64,000 nt of DNA from Mycocentrospora acerina (taxonomy: Eukaryota; Ascomycota; Dothideomycetes; Pleosporales). The DNA lies in assembly GCA_022701365.1 (NCBI GenBank), contig JAKUHH010000080.1, positions 250,436 to 314,435 of the forward strand. Direction: 5' to 3'. The notes beneath the pieces were generated by a model, which saw only the letters and a program-made list of their open reading frames with translations, did no database searches and was not told where the DNA came from. Position numbers and translations under genes: made by a program. Shown here piece by piece: positions 34,340 to 46,000 of this stretch. The stretch's first letter is position 1, and each line of letters starts with the position of its first letter.

Positions 34340-35678
34340 ATGAGTCCTGTTCCACCTCCCCGTATCATGGCGCGAAGAGGGGTGGTTCCAAAGCCGACAA
34401 ACGATACTGAACTCGTTTTGGAGGCATGGTCCATGGGATATCTTGTTGGGTCGCTCATTATCATGGCTTTCATCACGCTGGCAAACATGCGACGAGGAGT
34501 TCTCTTGCACAAAGTAAGTGTCCAGTACCAAGCTCTCCATCAACTTCCACTAACTTTGTTTAGTTGATTTTACTCGAAGTAAGTTTACTCAAGTGTCTTT
34601 CTAATCTCACCTAACTTCGCACTAGCTCATTCTCGGTCTCTGGCAAGGATTCTGGATCTTCTTCGATAGTCCCGCCCATGCGTGGTGGCTTTCTGTTACA
34701 GCCATTTTTCTCAACGCTTCTTGGTCACTACACAACGTCATTGCCTGGATGAAGATTAAACCCTTCCTCTCCAAAAGAGTTAGTTATGCTTTCATCGCCA
34801 CCATCATTCTGGTGCAGCCATATTGGATCTTGGAGATATATGCCAATTTTGCCTACTTTCATGGTGTCAACACCATATTCCTGAAAACACGGCCGTGGGA
34901 AGCGTTGTGTCGGGACCCCTGGTGGATTCTCACGACCATCTACTTATTCTGGATTATCAAGACACAGTATGAGATGTCACTAAAGGAAATTGTTCGAATT
35001 TCGCCGCGCTTCACCATAATGCTCGTAGCCATGATCATGAGTATTATCTTTATCATCATGGACATACTTTCTGTCACAGGCGCATTGAAAATCCCAGGAC
35101 CTACTGGCATAAATCCATTCTGGAAGCTCGCCTTCGTTTTCAAGTGTTTGACGGACTCCGTCGTGCTGGACGACTTCAAGATGGCTCTCGACCGCTTGAG
35201 AGCTTTTAAGATCAGTCGGCTGGGCAGCTTTTCCGGTGACATGAGCGATAGTCGCAACCGGAACAATGGAGATTTGGTTGCCACTTGGGAAGAGATGGAA
35301 AGGGAATCAGCAACCCGAACAATCCACCAGGTTCGCAGTCCAGACGGTGACTACATTCATTCCAGCAATTTTCCTTTTAAACCGAAGCGATCTCGAAAAA
35401 TTCCCAAAGAATCCATGGTCTCGCCTGATCAAATTTCGTTTCACTCGTCGAGTGCCGGCCTGGATCCTGAAGACATTGTTTCAAGCGCAATCGAGGATCA
35501 ACCAATGCGCACCCTGGAAACTGCGCACTATGCGCAGGCAAAGCATCAGCACCATTTCATCGACGATATGAACAACCGGAATTCGCGTGATAGGACTGCG
35601 CAGAATGATTACGCTGAGGCGTTAAGAGAGGTCAATACACAACGAGGAGGTTCTCCTACCCGTCCAGCACCAAGCTGA
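34340..35678 (+). CDS. Fungal multi-pass membrane protein with a 15-nt micro-exon
   Basis: Exons are 34340-34513, 34564-34578 and 34626-35678, all phase 0, giving 413 residues. The 15-nt middle exon encodes only LILLE and joins the hydrophobic run LILGLWQGFWIFF. Five to seven hydrophobic helices are visible (MGYLVGSLIIMAFITLA, WWLSVTAIFLNASWSL, SYAFIATIILVQPYWILEIY, PWWILTTIYLFWIIK, FTIMLVAMIMSIIFIIMDIL). A cytosolic polar tail of about 150 residues follows, with Ser/Arg/Pro-rich stretches. This layout matches uncharacterised fungal integral membrane proteins of the rhodopsin-like or SAT20-like type, but no defining motif lets me choose. There is no N-terminal signal peptide; the first 25 residues are polar. 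Confidence 0.82.
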
Positions 35679-36948
35679 ACACGTTCTCCTTTTACCACCA
35701 ACTCCTAATTCGTACTCGAAACCGTAGATCCGTGTGTGGTCAGTTTGCAGCGTCTGGGCACGGCAAAGTCCGTGCGCTATCCAATACTCTCAGACAATAC
35801 CACTATGCGCCCTGATGCCGTTTGTTGGCTACGCAGCACAAGCTGAACAGACCTCGGAGCAGTCTGCGTAGCACTCTGATTGACCCGACTCCTGGAAAGC
35901 CATCGATAAGCAGATAACTTGCCTGATATGCCGAGCAATACGATTTCTTCTCAAGGAAAATGAGATGGGAGAGGACTCCTTTTGGTGTCTACGACGCAAT
36001 GAATCATGACTGATGAATTGATACGACTGCATAGACAGCGTGTCTGTAAAAACACCAAGGGTAGAAGGTTACATGTTTGCTAATTTCTCATGGGCGCTGT
36101 ATGTACTATTACCATCACTAATCATATTCCATGAAACATACTATTCAATGTTTGTTATTGTCGTGATACTGAAGTCTATATTGATAATTAGCCTCGACCT
36201 ACAATCGCCTTAGTCTAACACACCGCTCTATGCGTTTCGACGATCACCATTTCCTACACGCTTGCGTTCGCATCTAAACCTTAACTAAGTCGACGCCATT
36301 CTACCGATGCGATCCTAACGTCTGTCCGCCCCGCCTCTAGTCACATCTACTGTCTGTTCATCATTTCATTTACCGAAGAAGCGCGGGAGAAGGATCATGG
36401 AAGGCACAGCCGCCAAGCCTTACCATCCACCCCCTTCCCTTCCACTACCACTCAATCAAAACATGCCCCACACCGCGACGACAACATCTTGCGTACACTC
36501 AACTCACGCATACTGTCACTCATAATCTTACAACACCCTGAAACACTTTTATCCCCGCGTGGATCATTGCCCAGCCCCGCTTCTTCTTCCTCAATGAAAC
36601 ATCATTGTTGCGACTGGCATGAAAGCACCGCATCCATTGGTTCTGTAGCGTGTTTCGAGCACATCTGACAGGAGATGCGCATTCGAGACGCGTCATGCTG
36701 TTCAAGCATGAATATGGGTCAATTGTTTGGTAGTTGTGAGGCGGAGGTACAGCGGTAGGGGGAGAGGCATTATTTAAAGGTCTGAGAAGAGGTGCTGTGA
36801 ATTGAGGCCATCCAAAGCCAGGGTTTCCTGTTCATTCGCTTTTTTTTTGCTTTGCAGGTTTTCGCTATCGTGTTTTTTATCTACATTCATTTTTTGGTCT
36901 GAGATCATTCGCTTGTTTTAGCCTTTACTTCTTTGTCAGTGCTCAATC
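35679..36948. other. Intergenic / pectin lyase promoter
   Basis: About 1.3 kb without a supported ORF. T-rich runs (36841-36900) just upstream of 36949 look like a fungal 5' UTR. Confidence 0.5.
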
Positions 36949-38195
36949 ATGGTTCTTACCAAATCCCTTCTTTTTTCCGTTTTGGCTTCGACTGCTGCGG
37001 CTGCTGGCGTCACTGGCACGGCATTTGGTTTCGCGGCGAAGACTACGGGTGGAGGCAATGCAGAGCGTGAGTCTACAAGCAAAGTATTTTTCCAAGAGCA
37101 ACTCCTAACAGATGACAAGCTGTGTACCCTGCCGACATCAAGGAGCTTACTACCTATCTTACTGATAACGTAGCGCGTGTCATTATCTTGAATAAAGAGT
37201 TCAACTTTATTGGCAGCGAAGGTAAAACTACCGAGAATGGTTGCCGTCCAGACTCCAACACCTGCCCTGACAGCGGTGGTCAAGATGCCATCAACGGCGC
37301 TGACTGGGTATGTGAAACCTTCTAGCAAAACCTTCGAACTTGGACTAACCGCCTCAAGTGCACAAAGAGCAGCTATCCTACCGTTAGCGTGACCTACGAC
37401 AAAGCCGCCATCACCCCTATCAACCTAGGATCTAACAAGAGTATTGTTGGGGAAGGTACCAAGGGTGTCATCCGCGGCAAAGGCCTACGCATCGCCAACT
37501 CAGCCAAGAATATCATCATCCAAAACATACACATCACAGAACTTAACCCAAAGTATATCTGGGGCGGCGACGCCATCACCCTAGCAGGAACAGACCTCGT
37601 ATGGATCGACCACGTCAAAACGTCGCTGATCGGGCGCCAACACATCGTCACGGGCTACACACCCAGCGGCAGCGTCACCATTTCCAACTCGGAAATTGAC
37701 GGCAACACCAGCTGGAGCGCAAGTTGCGACAACCACCACTACTGGGCGCTTTTGTTCCTCGGGACCAACGATAAAATCACCATGCAGGGAAACTATATTC
37801 ACCACACTTCTGGACGCTCGCCCAAGGTTGGTGGTACAGGCTCCGGGACACTGCTACACGCTGTGAACAACTACTGGTATGATAACACGGGTCATGCGTT
37901 TGCCATCAGTGAGAATGGGAGGGTGCTCGCCGAGGGAAATGTGTTTGAGAAGGTGACGAAGCCGGTGGAAGATGGAGTTGAATACTTGTTCGCCTCGCTG
38001 AGTGCAAGTGCAAACGCAGTGTGCCAGAGTCCGCTGGGTTACGTGTGCCAGGTTAACCAGCTTACGGGCAGTGGGGATTGGGCGGGTTCAGCAACAGACT
38101 TTATCGGCAAGTTCAGTGGCGAGGGGGTCAAGGCCGTGGCTGCGTCGACGGTGGCAGCGAGTGTGAAGAGCAAGGCTGGCGTTGGGAAGTTGTAG
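36949..38195 (+). CDS. Secreted pectin lyase (PL1)
   Basis: Family role: beta-eliminative cleavage of methyl-esterified pectin outside the cell. Three exons (36949-37066, 37120-37307, 37359-38195) with introns of 53 and 51 bp give 380 residues, the usual size for a pectin lyase. Residues 1-18 are a signal peptide (MVLTKSLLFSVLASTAAAAG). The mature start VTGTAFGFAAKTTGGGNAE continues across intron 1 as PVYPADIKEL. Other landmarks are YIWGGDAITL, LVWIDHVKTSLIGRQHIV, CDNHHYWALLFLGTND, GNYIHHTSGRSPKVGG and VNNYWYDNTGHAFAISE. There is no CBM, unlike the other PL1 enzyme at 24-26 kb. The two genes are 11 kb apart on opposite strands and clearly diverged, so not a recent tandem duplicate. Confidence 0.92.
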
Positions 38196-38905
38196 AATAC
38201 CATCTCAGACTCGATAGTCGAGTCAAAATGGCCATGAATGGCCTACATTTCATCTCAAAAAACAAAAAATATTTTCAAAAGGCGAGTAGCCTACTACTAC
38301 TACATCATGGTTTCCCTCTTCAAGCGCAGATTCACCGATCGCCGTGGACCTCGCGTCGTGCATGCATGTCATTGGTGATCCTTTGTGTCCACTACATCCT
38401 CGCACAGTACCAGATGCAGAGTATGAAACGGTACCTGCGTTGCCGTTCCAAGCAATCAAAACGCCTATTCAAGCTAAGTGTGTGTGCTCATTCACTCTAT
38501 TGAAATTGCACATATAACGCCATGATACAAGTATGCGCTTGACTTGGCCAGATGAGTGATGAGAGAAATAAGTGTCATCCCTTAAGAAGGAATATGTTCT
38601 TTATTGTGGCACCAGACAGGTAATGTGTTGATGAACTTTCAACGTGCTGGGAATGCGCGATTGGTTCAGAGTTACTTCGCAACTTCTTTCGTGGGTGTGA
38701 GCATTGTTTCCATGTGAAATGTGTACACTGATCATGGCACTTTCCTAGTTGATGTGTGTTGCTTGCTCAGAGTTGGACTTATATGAAGACGTCCTCTCTC
38801 TCTCACACTTTGTGTTCTTCTTCGTCTCTTCTCTTGTTAACTCCATCTCCATCAGATAGCGCAACAAAAAGGTCAAGAAGTCTCTACATATTCCTTAACG
38901 CCAAC
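38196..38905. other. Intergenic
   Basis: A 3' flank of the pectin lyase and a CT-rich leader for the next gene. No gene is supported. Confidence 0.5.
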
Positions 38906-39577
38906 ATGAAGCTCAATATCCTGGCTCTCGCAAGCATCATGGCATGCACGTCAGCACAGTACCAGTACTACGACGTGCAGTCCTCACCCTTCCGGCTCAT
39001 CCTCAAGTCCGACGATGCTTCGCTCAACGGGTATGTCATACTAAAAACCTCACTTCTCCTCGTTAACAAAACAAGTACCGCTCTCGGAGCATGCCATCAG
39101 GGTGCAGCAATTGAAGGCCTGTGCCGTACGGGAGAGACCTTGGCTGACGACCCCTCCGCGTACACAACCTTCTACCACAACGTCTCTTCTTCCAACGACA
39201 GCTCTAATGCTATCGACACTGTCGGCGTGCTGAACTGGATTCTTAGTGCGAATGGTGGCACTCTGGTCGTCCCCTCAGCTATGCATCTGTATCAATCGGT
39301 CGGCACAAACATTGCGATCCCGATCATCCAGCCGGGATGGGGCAAGTACGATCTTGTTTCGTTTGACAAGTGTGGTGGTTTGTACATGAGCGTCTATCAA
39401 GATGATACGGTGTCGCCGCCCACGTACTACAATCCGACACTTAAGCTAAAGAACTGGTATATCTGCTTGACGCAGTTTTCATACACGTACGAGACGCTGG
39501 TTTTCAAAATAGGCGTCAAGGGAGAGCCGCAGAATCCTTCGTGTAAAAAGGTTGAGGTAGAGCGTGTTTGGGTTTGA
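38906..39577 (+). CDS. Small secreted protein (DUF7907-like)
   Basis: Two exons (38906-39030 and 39076-39577) with a 45-bp intron give 208 residues. The start at 38906 is chosen because it gives a clean signal peptide (MKLNILALASIMACTSAQ); the frame upstream is open but reads as Ser/Thr-rich leader. The mature protein begins YQYYDVQSSPFRLILKSDD and continues TALGACHQGAAIEGLCRTGE. This matches my recollection of a fungal secreted family with SSPF.L...S and ACH.GAAIEGLC. Cysteines are few (about six) and one sequon (NVSS) is present. The role is unknown, and such proteins are common among candidate effectors. The family name is tentative. Confidence 0.75.
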   Translation: MKLNILALASIMACTSAQYQYYDVQSSPFRLILKSDDASLNGYVILKTSLLLVNKTSTALGACHQGAAIEGLCRTGETLADDPSAYTTFYHNVSSSNDSSNAIDTVGVLNWILSANGGTLVVPSAMHLYQSVGTNIAIPIIQPGWGKYDLVSFDKCGGLYMSVYQDDTVSPPTYYNPTLKLKNWYICLTQFSYTYETLVFKIGVKGEPQNPSCKKVEVERVWV

Positions 39578-40192
39578 GGGTTTGGAGAAGTTGAGGGATG
39601 GACGAAGAGAGGTTTGATGTTTCAAGCAAGTGCGAGATGATGATGGAGTGGAGAATGGGGTCTGAGCATTATTGTTTTAATTTTCTTTCTTGTTTTCACC
39701 GCTCGTTTTCACCATCAATTCAGTCATGTCTTCTCTGTTCTTCTCTACTGTGGTTGTTGTGGGCGTCAAATTGACACGCTGAGGTCGGGCCCATACCATC
39801 GTTGCACTTCAGATCTTCTAGTAACCTCCGTTACTCTACTGGAATAATTTTTCTCAATCTCAACACTTGTGTATCATCGTAATTGTCACGCAACTCTCTA
39901 GCTTATCAGCTTCTTCGAGCACGCAGAAGAGATTAGATATCATTACGCAAGCACACAATCTTCACGCTTCTACGCATGCTGCACAGCGCATGAAGATCAT
40001 ATAACGAAGCAAACTAGTGAAATTCGGTGTCGTTGTCTGACTATTTGATACACAATGTCGTAATTGAATACTTGTTATATTAAAAGACTGCTCACTTTAT
40101 GCTACAAGACCCCCCCCCCATTACATCTCATCTCACACGCTCATCAGCAAGATCTTTGCTTTTCTTACATCTAAACTTTACGGATATTCATC
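39578..40192. other. Intergenic
   Basis: No gene is seen. A C homopolymer lies near 40111-40120. Confidence 0.5.
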
Positions 40193-40449
40193 ATGAGTGG
40201 TAATGGTCAGAATCGAGATGCTGGGAAGACTCCATTGGGGAAAAATGACTCTGCTAGGATCCAGTCTAGTCAGGTGAGGGGTTATGGTGAAGTCGTGGTG
40301 GTGGTGATATTGTTGTTGAGACGACTGCTGATTCGATGTAGGTGCAGGGAGGAAAAGATACTGGGAAGGGGATGTTTGTGGCGAGGGCTCAGGCTGCGGG
40401 TGGTAAGAATGCTAATATGGGTAAGGGGACGGGTGAGGGGAAGAAGTAG
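40193..40449 (+). CDS. 62-residue SMP/LEA-like peptide
   Basis: Two exons (40193-40273 and 40342-40449) with a 68-bp intron encode 62 residues and no more. It begins MSGNGQNRDAGKTPLGKNDSAR. The second exon opens VQGGKDTGKGMFVARAQAAG and ends GKGTGEGKK. The polar, Gly/Lys/Asn-rich sequence with SARIQSSQ and ARAQAAG blocks resembles seed-maturation (SMP) type LEA peptides of fungi. Those are linked to desiccation or stress tolerance. There is no signal peptide. Unspliced reading would give a different, Arg-rich tail, so the intron decides the product. Identification is by resemblance only. Confidence 0.65.
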
Positions 40450-40654
40450 AGTGCTGGGTGGAGTTGAGGGAGGGTGAAAGAGTGACTGATTGACTGAGGT
40501 AGATAATAAGGTAGAATCAAAAGGTAAATTGGGCATGAAACTCTATTGTGCAACCTACTAGGTTGGATGAATCGTGACTTTAATACTCATGTCTATATAT
40601 GCAAAACCAATATCTCGCTAAGACGCCGCCCATGCAAAAACCTGACCAGCAGTC

Positions 40655-43600
40655 CTACACAGTTCCCATTCTTAACCCCCTCATTCCACTCGCCATGGCC
40701 GGAACCATGTGCCCCGCAATCGGCGGCGCTTGGGTCCCACTAAACAGAAATATATATCTAACCATCACTGCCTGCTTCTCTGGTATCACATGAATCCCCT
40801 TTGTAACAGTCCTCCCACTCCCCGCTACCTCACACCCCAGCAGCACCCTCATATTATGCAGCCCACTATTTCTCCAACCCAGCGCCGCAGCCGAGTATCC
40901 AAACGAAGCCGCCGGATCTTCTGCAAGGTAGATTCCGTTTCCATACGCCGCACCAGTACGCTGCAGTGCCGTGCCTGAGCAACTAACCAGGCCCTCGGCA
41001 AGAATAGCAGGGAGCCGATCTGGCGTCGTTCCATGGAAAGCAACCATCGTTTTTGGATTAGACTTCGGCCCCACAACTGCAAGGTTCGACATGAATGCGT
41101 TTTCCAGCGCAGGATTCGCGCTTGCAAGTACAAACTGATGCGTCCCAGAGGGTAGGTTGGGGACCTTGCAGAGCCCCGTGGCAGTGGCTAGGTAGCCGCG
41201 GAAATGTAGGCACGCCCAGGATATCAGTGTCTCGGCGTCTTTGTGGTACAATTTCAGGACTTCGGAGAGGTTCACTGCGTCGCGCATGATGGCCATTGGG
41301 GGGAGGGCGTTGAGGATGAATTTTACGGCTTCGTGGCTGGAGATGGGGCAGCCGGGGAGGAGTTCGCGGCGTGCGGATAGGGCAGCGGCGTAGACGGTGG
41401 TGAGGAGGAAGTCGACGGCGAAGGGGTCGATGCGAATTTCTGGGATGCGGACATGTAGGGGAAGGTTATACCAGAGGTTTGCGCAGGCGCGGATGTTGCA
41501 AGGGGTGGAGCGGCGGAGAGAGGCGGTTGGTGCGTTGTGGGGTGCATTGCAGGAGATGCATGAGCGGCCGAAGGAGGTTACGAAGTTTTGGACAAGGCTG
41601 TGCAGGTCTGCGATAGTTGGGCTTTTGGTTGTTATTTGTTTATGGAGGATTCGGTTTAACTGCCATGTATACGCTGTTTGGACGGATTGACAGATGGGAT
41701 TACCTGGAGCGGTCGTGTTTTGAGAGCAGCTCCATGGTGTATGCGTGATCATACTGAGACTAGGGTCATTATCATAGTGGAGGCAGAAAGACGGAAAATC
41801 TTCGTTCCTGTCGTCCAGAAAGAGTCGTAAGAGAAGCGTATTTGCCATACTTGGAATTCCCATCGCTCGTCGTTGCAGATCTGTAAGTGCCTGCAGAGGG
41901 AAACTGATCTCGGCTTCACTATCGCCGACCCTCTCGACGACATCGATTGTTCCGGCTGGCAATTCCGACAGCTCTATGTCTAAGAGACTGTTTCCAGGAA
42001 GTCCCAGTGCATCCGTCAAAGCAATCGTACCCCTTGGATCCTTCTTTTTCAGCGCGCTTCTTAGAGCTTCTAGTCTTTCTGCCTCCGCCAGAATCTCTTT
42101 TTCGATTTCGGTCCAAAACATAGTGGCATCTTTAAGCTTCTGCTCTGGTATTTCTGCTAGATATATTTCAATTTCCAGGATTGTGGCCATGGATTTGATC
42201 AAAACAACGCTGTTGGGTTCAAATGTCTCGCTTTGCATGTATCCTGCCACCATGACCTCCACCACAGCAAGCGGAATGCTACGTTTTTGAGTGGTGAGCC
42301 CACTCGTCGTAGACTCTATAATAGCATTCTTGATCGGACCAGTGGAATGTGATGAAATACTAGGTTGTATCGACACCGTTCGGCTGAGGGTTCCGGGGTT
42401 CGATGAGCTTAGCTGTAGCTCAGACTGGCTCTTGTCGGGCAGGCCGGGAATGTTCAAAAACCCGCACTTAGCATCCCATATCTTTATGCAGACCTCTACA
42501 ACCTCCTTTGAAGCAAACAATAGATTAAGTGCGTAGTCTGCCACTTCCCACCCATTCTTTTTCGTTGCACAGAGCTTCCCCACTATATTCTGCATCGGAA
42601 CTTCCTTTGGCTTTCCCTCAACACATGACAAGTTCTCCAGTATGCTGAGAAGATTTTTACCCCAAAGGGATTTTTCACCTGTTAAGAAGTATCTGACCGC
42701 CTTCGAGTTGTCTCCAAGATGCGTCTCTAGCCGCTTGATTGTACCCTCATATTTTGTGATCTGTGTCTTCCAGCTTAACAGTTGCTTTTGTAGTATGGCT
42801 GGGATAGGTGCCACCTCACCGCCTTGATGTGATACTGGGTAAGAGAAGTCAGCAAAAAGAGTCTCAAGGTCGTACATGAACGACAGCCACTCAGAAGCTC
42901 TCATCGACTGCAGTGAGTAGTCCAACGTATTCATATATGGTGATTTCCCAACTTTGTCGTCCTTCTGGAGCCAGTAGTACAGTACGTCTCTCCAGCAATG
43001 CGATTGAGACTTTTTTCTAATTAGAAGTCGTGTGAAAGCTATGATAGTTTTACTTGGTATCTCTTCCATCTGCCCCATGAGATTCAGAGCATCTTTGTAG
43101 AATGTATTTTGTGGAGTCGGCTCATATGGCGATGCGATATCAACGAGGCAATCTATCATGAGATCATTGGTACTTCTCAGGATCTTCGTTATGCACAAAG
43201 CTAGCAAACGCCTATCTGTATCGATGTTGGATCCGGAAGTGGATTTCCAAATATTTAGCGTAAGACGCAGCAAGCGTTGAGAAACATCATCAAACTCGAC
43301 TGACTTTTCGAAGGTATAAAGCCAGTACTCTTCGATAATGATTTCCAAAAGGTGTCGTGTGGTATCGATGAGGTTTACTACCGAATCCTTACCCTTGGTC
43401 AAGCTACCTTGGTGAGATGAATTCACGACTGTTGTCTCAGAAAGCTCTTTTTGCGCACTCTGGTGTATCTCAACAAGCATTGTGACCTCCTCAAGTGACG
43501 GCAACGGGTTCAAGTCGATTATTTCCGCAGCCTTGTACTGCCAGAATTTCCCCCTAAACTCTTTGACAGTGGTATAAAACTGGTGGGATTCGAGGGCAAG

Positions 43601-45258
43601 CGGTGTCCAGTCTAGGTTCCGCTCGATATGAAGGCGCACCACAGCCCGACAGTCATTAATACAATCTCGAAGTCCGCGCGCAAGCCACGGTTGGAACATT
43701 ATCATCCGTAAGCGTTCAGCTGACGGCTCTGACAGCCCAAAGATAAGATGCTGAAGTGCTGAAATACTCTGTCCTCCAAGACAATCTCGTTCAGTATAGA
43801 TCTCGCGAACAGCGTTATAGATGTCATTCTCAGGCGTGTATGGAATCCAACAAGTCGCTTGGAAAGTATCCAGCGCTTCCTCTGTAACTGGTCGATCGAT
43901 GAATAGTGCGGTGAAGAGATCGAACATGCTGTTTTGTGTTGGATCGCTACCCACTTTAATAATCACAAAATCCAAGGCATCGGCAATTCTCTCCAGCTTC
44001 TTCTCCAGCGCGTCTTTTGAGAGTTCAAGCACCTCAATAACGAGGCTCTTGTATTTAACGTAGCTTTTTTCTGCACCGTACTGCTCAACGAGTCCATCTC
44101 TTAGAGTATAGCATCTTCCTGTGAGAATGTCTGGTCCCTCTAGTGCCGCCACGTCCATGATTGCATTGGATTTGGTGTTGGCCAAAGTGGTGAGATTAGC
44201 AATACGTCTTGTGTGTGATTTCCAGTTCGCCCAGATACGCCATGCTGGAAACTGTGAATCCAAAAGCTTCTGAGGTGATAAATGTCCAAATACTGTGACG
44301 ACAGGCTCATTTTTTGCCAAATCCCTCATCCATGCTACAGCCGAATTTGCAGCAGCCCAATGACACCTCACCCTCATACCTTCCAACTGTAGCGAGAAGT
44401 CTTCGAGCGCTCTTTTTGTTAAGTGGGCGAATTCAGGGACGCTTCCCATATTCGGTGTACTATAATCTCTCAGTAATCTACAAACACCATCCAAATAACT
44501 TCTCGCGGCAGTGACCCCATGTATTGCAAAAGGAAGAAGTCTGCGCGCCCATTGTGCTTCGAGATCTGTCACTGCCTCTGGATTTCCATGATTCGCGGCG
44601 ATTAGACACTGCAGCCATGTCTCCAGGCCCCAATAACTCCCCTGCATTACATTGGCATCCACATGCAACAGTGCTCTCAGTGCCGGACTCCCTGCTGTCA
44701 TGTAAGGGGCCGCAGCTGCTATGGCGATATCTCTTCGTTTATGGGTTTCGATCAAGATGAGTAGGCGAGTGTCTATGTCCGTCTGACTGATCTTGCCTTT
44801 TTTCTTAAGGTATGTGTCGGTTTGCCGTTGGAGTACCACGTAGGGAAACTTCGAGTCGGCTGGGTGCAGAGTACCCGCGCTGACATCGATACTCTGGTGC
44901 CATTCTTCGCTGTGTTTGGCTTTGCTGAAGAGTATGGAACTCTTTAGGGGAATGTTCTTCCGGCCCCATGAAACGTGGAGACGTTTGTCGGCCGTTCGCT
45001 CGATGGTTGTGGACATTAGAAGTCCATCCATCTTAAAGCATACTATTGCTGATTGGCGGCCACTAAATTCGACGTCAGTACACCATTCTTTATTACGGAT
45101 AAGAGTGATGCCGTGAAGTTGTTGATTATCTGGAAGGAGAAAAAATTCGCCTACGATGGTAGCTTGTACCTTTAATATGAGATGTGTAACAGGTAGTATA
45201 ATTTGACAGAAACTACAGAGGGAACTACTTCCCGATTAGGAATCACGCATAGAGTCAT
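40655..45258 (-). CDS. Very large PARP6/8-like ADP-ribosyltransferase
   Basis: The main exon spans 40655-45169. The frame stays open upstream of the first ATG (45031) with protein-like sequence (GEFFLLPDNQQLHGITLIR). A 47-bp intron (45170-45216) joins it to a 14-codon first exon starting at 45258, giving 1518 residues. If that exon is wrong, the protein is 1458 residues. The C-terminal 130 residues carry the ART motifs: AFHGTTPDRLPAIL (His), GAAYGNGIYLAEDPAASFGY (Tyr) and VRYIFLF. Just before them is a cysteine cluster (CISC, CNIRAC) and a DPFAVDFLL segment, as in PARP6/8. The third triad position appears hydrophobic rather than Glu, suggesting mono-ADP-ribosylation. The N-terminal 1100 residues are helical and not recognised. 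Confidence 0.82.
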
Positions 45259-46000
45259 AAGTTTACACTTCGCAAGACCCGAAAAGAGGTAGAGGTTGTC
45301 TTCTTAGATCTTGCAACAATGAGAGATAGAGGCAGTGCATTTGGCAGAAGCAACTGCGGTTACGAGACTTCTGGCGGCCTCAGCCTGAAACCCCACCAAA
45401 GTACAATCCCTATCTACCGCCTTATTCCCGATTCACCATGTGTGCAAGGCATTGTTTTCCTCCTGTCTCGGGTGAACATAATAAGCTAACTATCACCTGA
45501 GGCTGACACGGCTGTGCACAAGGCTGAACCCAGAGGGCGCATGGGATTGACCGACGCTCGATAGCAGCTAGTGCAGTGGCGATCGTGAACACTAGACAGC
45601 CCTTAGCGAAATACCCGGTTGCCGAATGACTAGGAGTCTGGCTGTGTAGGTGTAAGATAAGGCGGGGTATACTGATTAGGAGAAGACCGCCTTGTGATAC
45701 CTTGGTGCAAGTACCTGTCATGAACAAGGAACGAATTATCGTGGCATCCCGCTCGTATTCGTTGTTTCGAGTTACTCGAATACTTCACAAGGGATTGCAT
45801 GGGAAGCTACTGCACATGCAAGATATTCCTACTATACAGGCGAACGTGTTCCAATAAAATGCTCAGAAATAAAAGCCGCGATGCGGAACTTGCACGTCCA
45901 GCGATGAACAAGGTAGCTCGAACAAACGCCTTCTCGGAAGATCTCACGCCAAAACGCCAAAAACAACTAGTCATTCATGCAGCACTTGCGGAATGAGTCT
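45259..46000. other. Intergenic
   Basis: About 740 bp between two minus-strand genes, holding the promoter of the PARP-like gene. No supported ORF. Confidence 0.5.

Noticed and set aside
38756..38905. Upstream start for the small secreted protein
   Set aside because: It places 50 polar residues before a perfect signal peptide; the ATG at 38906 is preferred.
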